NCBI GenBank assembly: GCA_034111025.1
Contig: JAWUYB010000030.1
Coordinates: 1-16,177, forward strand
Direction of reading: 5' to 3'
Length of the DNA: 16,177 bases
Source of the DNA: CAJXJP01 sp034111025
GTDB lineage: Bacteria > Patescibacteriota > Gracilibacteria > BD1-5 > UBA6164
Below the pieces are notes generated by a model that was not told where the DNA came from, did not search any database, and saw only the letters and a program-made list of their open reading frames with translations. Below, one piece after another: positions 7,974-15,103 of this stretch. Made by a program: the position numbers and the translations under genes. Each line of letters begins with the position of its first letter. Positions within the stretch are counted from its first letter, which is position 1.

Positions 7974-8674
7974 TAATACTCTATAATTAATTCTGTATCT
8001 AATCAATTAAAACCTCTACTTTGAAGATTATATTTTAATAATTTTGATAGGGTTAATGGAAGAATTTTTTCTTCTCTTACACAATTAGATAAAAATTCTA
8101 ACACTTCTGGTGTTTTATTTTCTATATATATTCCAGCAATTACACCTCTGTTTATTCATTTAAACATTGCTTTTACTTCTCCAGATTCTCTCACGGGTGG
8201 ATTAAAAAATATTTTTTCAGCTTGAGCTTTATAATCACTCCCTTTCCACATTATATTTTCTATTTTTACCGAAACTGTAACCATAGGAATAGAGAAGTCT
8301 GGATCAAAACAATTGATATCTTCTCTCATAAATAAAAGTTGCGTATAATATTCTTCTAACATTTTTATTTCAGTATTTAAGGTCACTCATACTATATGAA
8401 TTTTTTTTTGATTTTGTATAGCAGACTTAAATAATTCTGTAAATATATCTATTTCATCGTCAGGAGAATATACATTTGAATACATTCCTGGTTTATCTTT
8501 AGTCTTGAGTAATATTTCTTCATTTTTTTTAAATTCTAATAAATCTGACATATAAATTACTTTTACATCTGTGTTAGATTCATAATCAAACTCGAGATAA
8601 TCAAATAAGAATTTTTGATCAAATACATCTGTATTTTCTATATTTATGATTTTATCTGGGAATATTTTTTTCAT
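7973..8674 (-). CDS. Hypothetical protein, 233 residues, unrecognised
   Basis: The frame is open from ATG 8674 to TAA when three TGA codons (G96 and two in the last third) are read as glycine. I do not recognise a family. The protein is predicted soluble and acidic, with no signal peptide or clear membrane helix. Features visible are an N-terminal Asp/Glu-rich half (for example DYLEFDYESNTDVKVIYMSD), a central FDPDFSIPMVTVSVKIE strand region, a FFNPPVRESGEVKAMF stretch, and a C-terminal helix-rich part. It is a single gene: upstream lies a minus-strand transporter with no obvious terminator, so it could be co-transcribed (gap 42 nt). A candidate -10 (TATAAT, 8708-8703) also lies just upstream. 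Confidence 0.75.
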
Positions 8675-8716
8675 ATTTTATATTTTCAAATTAATTTTAA
8701 TTATTATATTTTTTTC

Positions 8717-9583
8717 TTAGAAAAAGAAAAATAATAAACTCAAAGCTGTTAATGCAAATGCATACTTTTTTCTTTTTGTGAGTGATTCTCAGTGAAACAA
8801 TATCGATAATAATATCGGTACAGCTAAAGAATATGAAAGTATTTTATATGAGATAGAGAGAGGTCATAATCTATATATTTCTGGGAATACATATCAAAAT
8901 TGTAACAAAAATAATATTGTCGTAATTCATGCATATCAAATTATATTTTTAATATTTATTAAAGTAAAATTTTTCCACCTTTTTCTGATAGTTAAATATA
9001 AAAATACAAAAGATGCTGTAAAACTGAACTTTAAAAACATAAAACTTGGTATATCTATTTCTTCCACATAAAATTTAAAATAACTATTCCCTAGAGTAAT
9101 TCAAACAATTGCTAGAATTATTCCTATGAAACCTTTTTGTGATATTTTATGTTTTTTTCAAAATTCAAATCATGAAAGTAGATATATTGCAATCACTCAT
9201 AGTGAAAATCATAACATATTTAAAATATGTAAATTATCGTTAAAATACCAAGTTCACACAGCGAGTAAAGTAAAAGATGTAATCATACGAATACTTACAA
9301 ATGCCAGGCTAGAATCCGCGTATTTTAAGGCAGCTAACATTCATAATGGAATCATGAAATCAAATACCCCAGCTGGTGCTGCAATAATGATTTCTTGTTT
9401 TGTTAAACTACCATCTCAAAAAATAATATAATTTATGTAAAATAATATTACGTATAATATAAAACAAATAGCTAAAAATACATCTTTATCAAATTTATGT
9501 AAAGTCACTAATTTTTTTATATAATCTCAAAGCCCTAAGATGATTAATCAAGCTAAACAATATCCATACCAAACTAAATCCAT
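8717..9583 (-). CDS. EamA/DMT-superfamily transporter (paralogue 1)
   Basis: This is a 288-residue, very hydrophobic protein with about ten predicted membrane helices in two five-helix halves, typical of drug/metabolite transporters (EamA type). Halfway through each half the usual DMT elements can be seen, such as KYADSSLAFVSIRMITSFTLL, corresponding to the helix-3/4 region. The C-terminal half ends in GPLSISYKILSYSLAVPILL followed by SILFHGESLTKRKKYAFAL. The same C-terminal pattern occurs in the gene at 10149-11018, so the two are paralogues. Substrate unknown; such proteins export or import small metabolites. Many membrane glycines are TGA. The start ATG lies 7 nt from a perfect hairpin. 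Confidence 0.75.
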
Positions 9584-9590
9584 GTAATAA

Positions 9591-9624
9591 AAAATTCTTC
9601 AAATATAATAATTTGAAGAATTTT
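9591..9624 (-). terminator. Perfect hairpin abutting the transporter start codon
   Basis: A 14-bp perfect stem (AAAATTCTTCAAAT with its complement, 6-nt loop) is followed on the minus strand by six T's that end 5 nt before the ATG at 9583. It looks like an intrinsic terminator but lies directly in front of a gene. It could be an attenuator, a second terminator for the upstream small gene, or a site overlapping the transporter promoter. Confidence 0.5.
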
Positions 9625-9674
9625 ACACGTTATTTTTGAATAGTGAAATATTTTTATAGACTAAAAATAAAAAA

Positions 9675-9693
9675 ATAGGACTCAATGTCCTAT
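9675..9693 (-). terminator. Terminator after the small glycine-free membrane protein gene
   Basis: ATAGGAC/GTCCTAT form a 7-bp stem around TCAAT, followed on the minus strand by a seven-T run. It begins 16 nt after the stop codon at 9709. Confidence 0.7.
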
Positions 9694-9708
9694 CTTTTAT
9701 TAATAATC

Positions 9709-10077
9709 TTATATTTCAGAAATACGATTATTAATTTTTTGCAATGCATCTATATATTCGCGAAAATCCTTTTCACGAATATAAAACTTATGCGTATCCT
9801 TAAAGAGCTTATAAATTGTTTTTTTATGATACTCTGGTAGTTTTTTTGTAAAAAAATTATAATGAATATTTGATAAAATCTTTTGGAATTCTAGGAAATT
9901 CTCATCAACTAACATCCTCTCAACAACAAGAATTAAAGAACTAATTTCATACTCCATTTCTTTATCAATGGGGATAAAAATCTCTTTCCATATACATGTT
10001 TTTCTCCTATTCCTATAAAAAACTAGTATACTTACAAGTAATACAATAATTATTAAACTAACAATATTTAATATCAT
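9709..10077 (-). CDS. Small single-pass membrane protein, glycine-free, unrecognised
   Basis: This is a 122-residue protein starting at ATG 10077, chosen over an in-frame GTG at 10104 because a strong Shine-Dalgarno (AAAGAGG) sits 6 nt upstream of the ATG. Residues 2-21 form one hydrophobic helix (ILNIVSLIIIVLLVSILVFY), followed by a positive stretch RNRRK, so the C-terminal domain is probably cytoplasmic. That domain is helix-rich, with many Lys/Glu/Phe/Tyr residues and no glycine at all. It therefore contains no TGA codon, unlike every other full-length gene here. It has its own promoter and terminator. I recognise no family. Recent transfer from a standard-code donor or simple composition bias could both explain its features. 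Confidence 0.75.
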   Translation of the reverse strand: MILNIVSLIIIVLLVSILVFYRNRRKTCIWKEIFIPIDKEMEYEISSLILVVERMLVDENFLEFQKILSNIHYNFFTKKLPEYHKKTIYKLFKDTHKFYIREKDFREYIDALQKINNRISEI

Positions 10078-10083
10078 TTTAAA

Positions 10084-10090
10084 CCTCTTT
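10084..10090 (-). promoter_or_regulatory. Shine-Dalgarno site deciding the start at 10077
   Basis: AAAGAGG on the minus strand, 6 nt before ATG 10077, is the only clear ribosome binding site I found in the window. Most neighbouring genes have A/T-only leaders. Confidence 0.7.
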
Positions 10091-10106
10091 CTATAAAAGT
10101 ACACTT

Positions 10107-10134
10107 ATTATAAGTAATTATGATTTAATGTAAA
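10107..10134 (-). promoter_or_regulatory. Promoter of the small membrane protein gene
   Basis: On the minus strand, TTTACA (10134-10129) and a perfect TATAAT (10112-10107) are 16 bp apart. The transcript would start near 10100, giving a leader of about 23 nt that contains the Shine-Dalgarno. Confidence 0.6.
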
Positions 10135-10148
10135 GTTAATATATTTTC

Positions 10149-11018
10149 TTAAACAAATAATCCTATACTCGCAATAGTTAAAATAAAAGCTAATAATTTT
10201 TTAACTGTTATTTTTTCATTATAAAATATTACTGAAAGTATTATTGGGATAAATAATGAATATGACACTATTTTATAAACGATTGCTACATCTCATCATT
10301 GATATACTGCATTTAAATTAAAGAACATTCAAAGTGGAAAGATAGTTCAACATAATAATAAAAATAATATTTGTTTATTATTTTTTACTTTTATAACTTC
10401 CTTTAGAGTATTTTTATTCCCTTTAAATCATAATGTTACAAGAGATCCGGTAATTCAAGAAAATAATATATATGAAGCAAAATCTAAATCTAATAGAATA
10501 AATTGTTTTTGAATAATCCACATGACTGATACTCAAATTACCCCTATTCCTAAATATATAAATCCTTTATATAGATTATCTTCTGATTCATTTTTATATT
10601 TCTTTTCTAGTAATAAATAAAAGATTATAAATCCTAAAAATATTCAAATATACTCTTTAATACTAATTATTTCTCAGAAAAATATTTGTCAGAATATTAG
10701 TAATAATATTGATGAGAATATTCTATAATTAATAAAATAACTTGAAGAATCTAGATACTCTAAACTTTTTAACCTAAATTTCATTACCGTCACATATATT
10801 GTATTTATCAATAATGCATAGAGAAATATTTGCATATTAAATTCTATTTTTCCTCATGTACTCAGTAGATATAATAGTGGATATATTATCATTCAAACAT
10901 GAGAATACAATATGAAACTATTTCTATTTATTTTACTCTCTGATTCTATCTTTTGAAGGAAACTATATATCCCAATAGTTAGTGAACCTCCTAATGCATA
11001 CATCATCCAAATTTCCAT
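10149..11018 (-). CDS. EamA/DMT-superfamily transporter (paralogue 2)
   Basis: This is a 289-residue integral membrane protein with about ten hydrophobic helices. The N-terminal half includes LTIGIYSFLQKIES and a helix pair around YLDSSSYFINYRIFSSILLL. The second half ends in GGDVAIVYKIVSYSLFIPII followed by LSVIFYNEKITVKKLLAFIL. This aligns with the end of the transporter at 8717-9583 (shared YKI.SYSL..PI.LS..F..E..T). This double five-helix arrangement is typical of EamA-type drug/metabolite exporters. Substrate is unknown. The start codon lies 5 nt from the terminator of the upstream HD-domain gene, so how it is transcribed is unclear. About a dozen glycines are TGA. No terminator is visible between its stop and the next promoter. 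Confidence 0.75.
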
Positions 11019-11023
11019 ATAAA

Positions 11024-11055
11024 AAAATCAGTTAAATTAATATTTAACTGATTTT
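11024..11055 (-). terminator. Terminator of the five-gene operon, abutting the next start codon
   Basis: A perfect 14-bp stem (AAAATCAGTTAAAT with its complement, loop TAAT) is followed on the minus strand by seven T's. It begins 12 nt after the HD-gene stop. The T-run ends 2 nt before the ATG of the downstream transporter (11018), leaving no room for a normal leader. Confidence 0.75.
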
Positions 11056-11067
11056 ACTTTTTTTATA

Positions 11068-12153
11068 CTAAATAAACAATTTTTTATCTTCATCAAATTT
11101 ATCAATTCAATATTTCACTAAATAATCTGTTGATGTTAATCCAAATGAATTCGCTTTATTTTTAATACTCAGATACATATCTTTAAATGCTAGATTTCAG
11201 TTATTTATTTCAATCTTAGCTTCAAATAAAGCACTAAATATATCACTATATTTCGCTATTTTTCAAAGATCATCATCAAATGGTGCAAATATATATGGTG
11301 AAATATAATTTTTATAATCCACAGGAACATATTCAAACATATAATCTTCCATCATTTGTAATTCAACTTTTTCTAGTATTTCTATAAAACCAGGAATTGA
11401 TCTTTTCGTTGGAGTGATAATATCTCCAGTAATTGCTTCTGGTATATCATGATAAATAGATTTAAGTAACAGTTCTTCTATATCTAAGTCTGCTCATTCT
11501 TCATTTTCTATTGTACCAATAACATACGAGATAAATGTAACATAAACCAAGTGAGCCATTACTGATACTGGGAATAATCTATTTTCTTGCATCCATCTAT
11601 ACGAATGAGATAAACCTCTCACGTGTGATAGATATTTTTCATAATTTTCATTTGATAAAAGTTCATCTAATGATGCCAATTTTGTTCTTGTAACTTCAAG
11701 ATCTGATTTAATAACTTTAAACGTTTTTTCATACACTTCTGAATACACTCTTGAATTTATAATACATTCTCTATACCCAGCATATTTTTTTGCAGCTTCA
11801 ATTATTAATAATTCTAGTTCTTTAGAATCATCTCATAAAGTATCTTTTATATCTTGTTTAATATTTTCAGAACCTTCTAATTCTAATATTTTTTCTAATG
11901 CTTTATCTTCTAGTTTTTTAAATATTTCTTTATCAAGTGATAATATATATTCTCTTGTACCAGAGTTAATATCAGCGAGAATTAATCTATTAAAAGAAGC
12001 AAAAATCAGTCTCTTAATCAAGAATAATTTATCTACTTTATTTCATTTTTTTTCTTCTAAATAAGACAAAAATAAAGCTACATGTATAACAAAACCTAAG
12101 TTATCTAAATGTGATACTTCTTCAATTCTCGGGAAATTATTCCATCTCTTCAT
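11068..12153 (-). CDS. HD-domain phosphohydrolase with a degenerate N-terminal HD repeat
   Basis: This is a 361-residue predicted soluble enzyme. The C-terminal half carries a complete YfbR/HD_3-like metal site: RW at 186-187, SVMAH201, YH235D236IPEAITGDI, and KYSD304IFSALFEAKIE. This H...HD...D set is that of metal-dependent nucleotidases or related phosphohydrolases. The N-terminal half repeats the fold (RW at 3-4, FVIH24VALFLSYL, then FASFNRLILADI), but the HD pair is replaced by FN, so it is probably inactive. Substrate is unknown; a dNMP 5'-nucleotidase role like YfbR is a guess. In-frame ATGs at 12174 and 12198 are possible earlier starts; 12153 is chosen because MKRW begins the conserved region. 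It is the last gene of a five-gene run and is followed by a strong terminator. Confidence 0.8.
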
Positions 12154-12202
12154 AGTCAACCCACGTCCAAGCATCAGGTTTAATAGTGTTCAAATCATAT
12201 TT

Positions 12203-12733
12203 TTATTCAGTTATTAATACTTTATCTTTCTTTATGTAATGCTTAAAATACCCTAATATATTTGATCCTAAAAATATTACTTCTAATAGTACTCAAACTG
12301 GTGTAAAAACTAAAATATTAAATATAATAGTAAAGCAAGTTGCTCACATAAACAATATTCTTAAATGTTTGTCATTTTTTAAGAAAATAGCAATTAACAT
12401 CAGATAACGTGCTATGAATAAAATCACATCTAATCAAGAAGTATAATTTAATATAATTGGAAATAAATATAATACGAAAAATAACATCATTATTTTCTTA
12501 TTATAAGTAAATGAACTTACTAGAAATGACACCATTGATATCATCATTAAATAAAAAGCATTTAACTCATTTAAAAATAAATAGTGTAATGCAATTAATA
12601 ATACTGATAATGTTAAAACTAATAATACTTTCTTTCTCTCCTTAAATTGAAATCATAAAAAATCTGTAAATATAGCTATTCATACTAATATTTGAGAAAT
12701 TATGAAACTGTTTTGAGTAAATAAATCTAACAT
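12203..12733 (-). CDS. YgjV-family inner membrane protein (copy 2)
   Basis: This is a 176-residue membrane protein with five or six hydrophobic helices. The pattern NSFIISQILVGIAIFTDFLG, then a short basic loop (QFKERKK), and LNAFYLMMISMVSFLVSSF matches the Imp-YgjV family of small bacterial inner-membrane proteins of unknown function. It is a tandem paralogue of the gene immediately upstream: more than half of the positions are identical by eye, including SQILVGIAIFTDFL, ELNAFYLM.IS and the end GSN.LGY.K.YIKKDK. The gap to the upstream copy is 30 nt. The gap to the HD gene is 49 nt, which holds an in-frame continuation after the TAA. Confidence 0.75.
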
Positions 12734-12763
12734 AACTGAATTGTAATTATTTTTTATTTTCTT

Positions 12764-13306
12764 CTAATTTAGATATTCTTTATCTAATAATTCTTTATCT
12801 TTCTTTATATAATATTTATAGTACCCTAACAAATTAGATCACAAGAATATTATTTCTAATAATACTCCTCCTGGTGTAAAAACCAACAGATTATAAGATA
12901 TGAAAAATACTGAGGCAAGCATTATTAATAACCTCAAGTATTTATCATTTTTCATGAATTTTGCTACTAATGCTATATATAACCCTATAAATATAATCAG
13001 ATCTATAGATGAATTATAATTTAATACTATAGGAAATATATATAATATTCCGAATATCATCATGATATATTTATTATGAGTGTATATACTCACAACAAAA
13101 GATATTGTTGAAATTACCATTAAATAAAATGCATTTAATTCTCATAAAAAGTAATAATGTATAGTAATCAAAAATGCTGATATTGTTAATATTAATAGAA
13201 CTTTTTTTCTATCTTTGAATTGGAAACTTAAAAAATCAGTGAATATTGCTATTCATACTAATATTTGTGAGATTAAGAAACTATTTTGAGTTATGATATC
13301 GTACAT
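12764..13306 (-). CDS. YgjV-family inner membrane protein (copy 1)
   Basis: This is a 180-residue protein with five or six membrane helices, beginning with QNSFLISQILVGIAIFTDFL and carrying the YgjV-like ELNAFYLMVIS segment and a PGGVLLEIIFLGSNLLGY segment. It is the upstream member of a tandem pair and stands 15 nt after the flavoprotein gene, so it lies inside the operon. TGA encodes three glycines (LVG, FLGEL, FLGSN). The C-terminus KYYIKKDKELLDKEYLN is slightly longer and more charged than in its partner. No function is known for the family. Confidence 0.75.
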
Positions 13307-13321
13307 ATTAAAAAGTTATTT

Positions 13322-13756
13322 TTAAAGTTTAATTATCTTTCCATTTCATCCAAATAGTGCTTCATCCCATATTCTTACTTGAGCTGGAATACATTCAAAC
13401 ACTTCGTGTCATTCTGGAAAACCTCCTTCAAATTGAATTTTTGGTTGATAATATGTATTAAACATTTTTATAGCTTCTTCTGAAGCTAATTTGAATGCTG
13501 TTCACTGGAATTGTAATCCTCTTTTATTCGAACCTGAAGATGCTGTTTGTTCAGAGTTTACTACACTCCAGGCAACATTTTCATGATTTAGAATATGTTG
13601 AGAATGTTCACGAGTCAAACGTGATATGAAATAAAATTTATACGTTTCAGGATCATGACCAAAATATACATTAGATGTATATGGATTTCCATTTTCATCT
13701 TGAGTAGCTAATACCATCAATGTTGTCAGATCAATATATTGTTCTAAATTTATCAT
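13322..13756 (-). CDS. Pyridoxamine 5'-phosphate oxidase-like (FMN split-barrel) protein
   Basis: This is a 144-residue protein with the fold pattern of the PNPOx-like split barrel. It opens with LTTLMVLATQDENGNPYTSN, the first strand pair typical of the family. It continues with YKFYFISRLTREHSQHILNH, where FISR..REHS.N/H is the flavin-phosphate region, and with GLQFQGTAFKL. The C-terminal strand reads HEVFECIPAQVRIW. It most resembles short YhbP/general-stress-type members rather than true PdxH, which is longer. FMN or F420-like cofactor binding is inferred from the family; the substrate is unknown. Three glycines are TGA (after residue 84 and two near the end). It lies 23 nt after the RNase HII-QueH gene and 15 nt before the first YgjV copy, consistent with one transcript. 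Confidence 0.85.
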
Positions 13757-13779
13757 AAAAGTTAATTAAAAATAATACT

Positions 13780-15021
13780 TTACCCTTTATTCTCTTCTAA
13801 CTTATCTAAAAATTGTTGCTTACCTCCTGGAAATGTATCGGAATAAATACATCCACAATAATTTTGTCTATAGATATCATGTTCTTTAGTATATGCAACC
13901 GAACGTTCAAAACCTTTATTTTTACGGAAGGCAATTTTGAAGAATTCTAATTTATCTTTGAGTACTTCTTTTGTTTTCGGATCAACAGTCACTTGTATAC
14001 TCCATTTATCTCAGAGTGAAAACATTTTATCTAAGTCTTTATGTGGTGAAGTATTGAGAGTTGAAGTCCAGTATTTAATACCCAATTTACGAGCTTCGAG
14101 AGCTGATCTTTCTAAACGCATTTCATAACACTCTGTGCATTTATCTCATCTCTCAGGAGTAGATTCTAGGCCTTTTATTTTTTTAAAGAAATTCCCAACA
14201 TCATATTCTCATATAATATATTCAACATCTTCGATTTCACAGACTTTTTTAAAAGCTTCAACTCTTTTATCATGTTCAGGTTTTGGTTGAATATTTGGAT
14301 CATACCAAAAACAAACTACATCATATTCTTTTTTGAGATCCATAATCGGAACAGTAGCATCAGGACCACAACAAATATGGAGTAATAATTTTTCTTTTTT
14401 TTCAATGATAGCTTTTACTGGTTTATAGCTGAGTCTATGGATTCCTGTTACTTTTGATTTATCCGTGAGATAGTCTCTATGTTTCTTAGTTCCGTATCAT
14501 TTATTATTTTCAAGATTCATATCTGGATACAAACTTGCATATGTGACTAATAATTTATCTCTGAATACTTTTGCAATAATTGAAGCTGCTCATATTTCAG
14601 TTATTTTCCCATCTCATCCAATTATAAATAGTGGTTTTTTTGCTAATTCTTCAAATTCATAATTATCATTTCCATCAACCATAACAGTACTAATATCTTC
14701 AGGATTTATTTTTCTGAGAATTTCAACTATTGCTCTACGCATAGCTTCTTTATTTGCTTGTCTGATATTAATTTCGTCTATGATAAAGTTGTCTACTATT
14801 CAAACCCCAAAAAATACTTGAGGTTTTTCTCATATACTCATTTGTATTAATTGTTCATATAAAACTTCTCTTTTTTTCTCAGTAAGTTTTTTACTATCAT
14901 CAATTTTTGATAAGAATTCTTCTCATGGCATATTTTCAGGATTGAAACATAATGCGCAAGCAGAAACTGGGCCTAACCAAGGTCATCTTCATGCTTCATC
15001 AATTCATATTTTAATTTTCAT
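13780..15021 (-). CDS. Fusion of RNase HII and epoxyqueuosine reductase QueH
   Basis: One uninterrupted 413-residue frame holds two enzymes. Residues 1-205 are RNase HII, which removes RNA from RNA-DNA hybrids and excises ribonucleotides. It shows GIDEAGRGPWLGPV with D8 and E9, VMVD116G, and EIGAASIIAKVFRD155, completing the DEDD-type site, then NNKGYGTKKHRDYL. Residues 211-413 are QueH (DUF208), the iron-sulfur enzyme for the last step of queuosine synthesis in tRNA. It shows LLLHICCGPD (C217, C218, D221), CTEC (C295, C298), and YRQNYCGC (C389, C391). The linker is only about ten residues (KAIIEKKEK). The GIDEAGRG glycines are TGA-coded, strong proof of the code. It is the first gene of the operon and is divergent from mtaB. 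Confidence 0.92.
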
Positions 15022-15053
15022 GTTTTTTAGACTTTCTTTATTTAAATTTTCCT

Positions 15054-15059
15054 TATAAT
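15054..15059 (+). promoter_or_regulatory. Candidate -10 box for mtaB
   Basis: TATAAT lies 44 nt upstream of the mtaB ATG, in the 82-bp divergent spacer shared with the RNase HII-QueH gene. No convincing -35 accompanies it. Confidence 0.35.
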
Positions 15060-15103
15060 AACTCCAACTATTAAATAGACAAGTAATTCTTTTTTAGAAT
15101 AAT

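Noticed and set aside
9126..9431. Plus-strand 101-codon frame
   Set aside because: Lies entirely opposite the first DMT transporter, whose frame is open for 289 codons with good membrane periodicity.
10078..10104. GTG start 27 nt upstream for the small membrane protein
   Set aside because: The strong Shine-Dalgarno overlaps these codons and is correctly spaced only for ATG 10077.
13937..14128. Plus-strand frame opposite the QueH domain
   Set aside because: Antisense to conserved QueH motifs; no support of its own.
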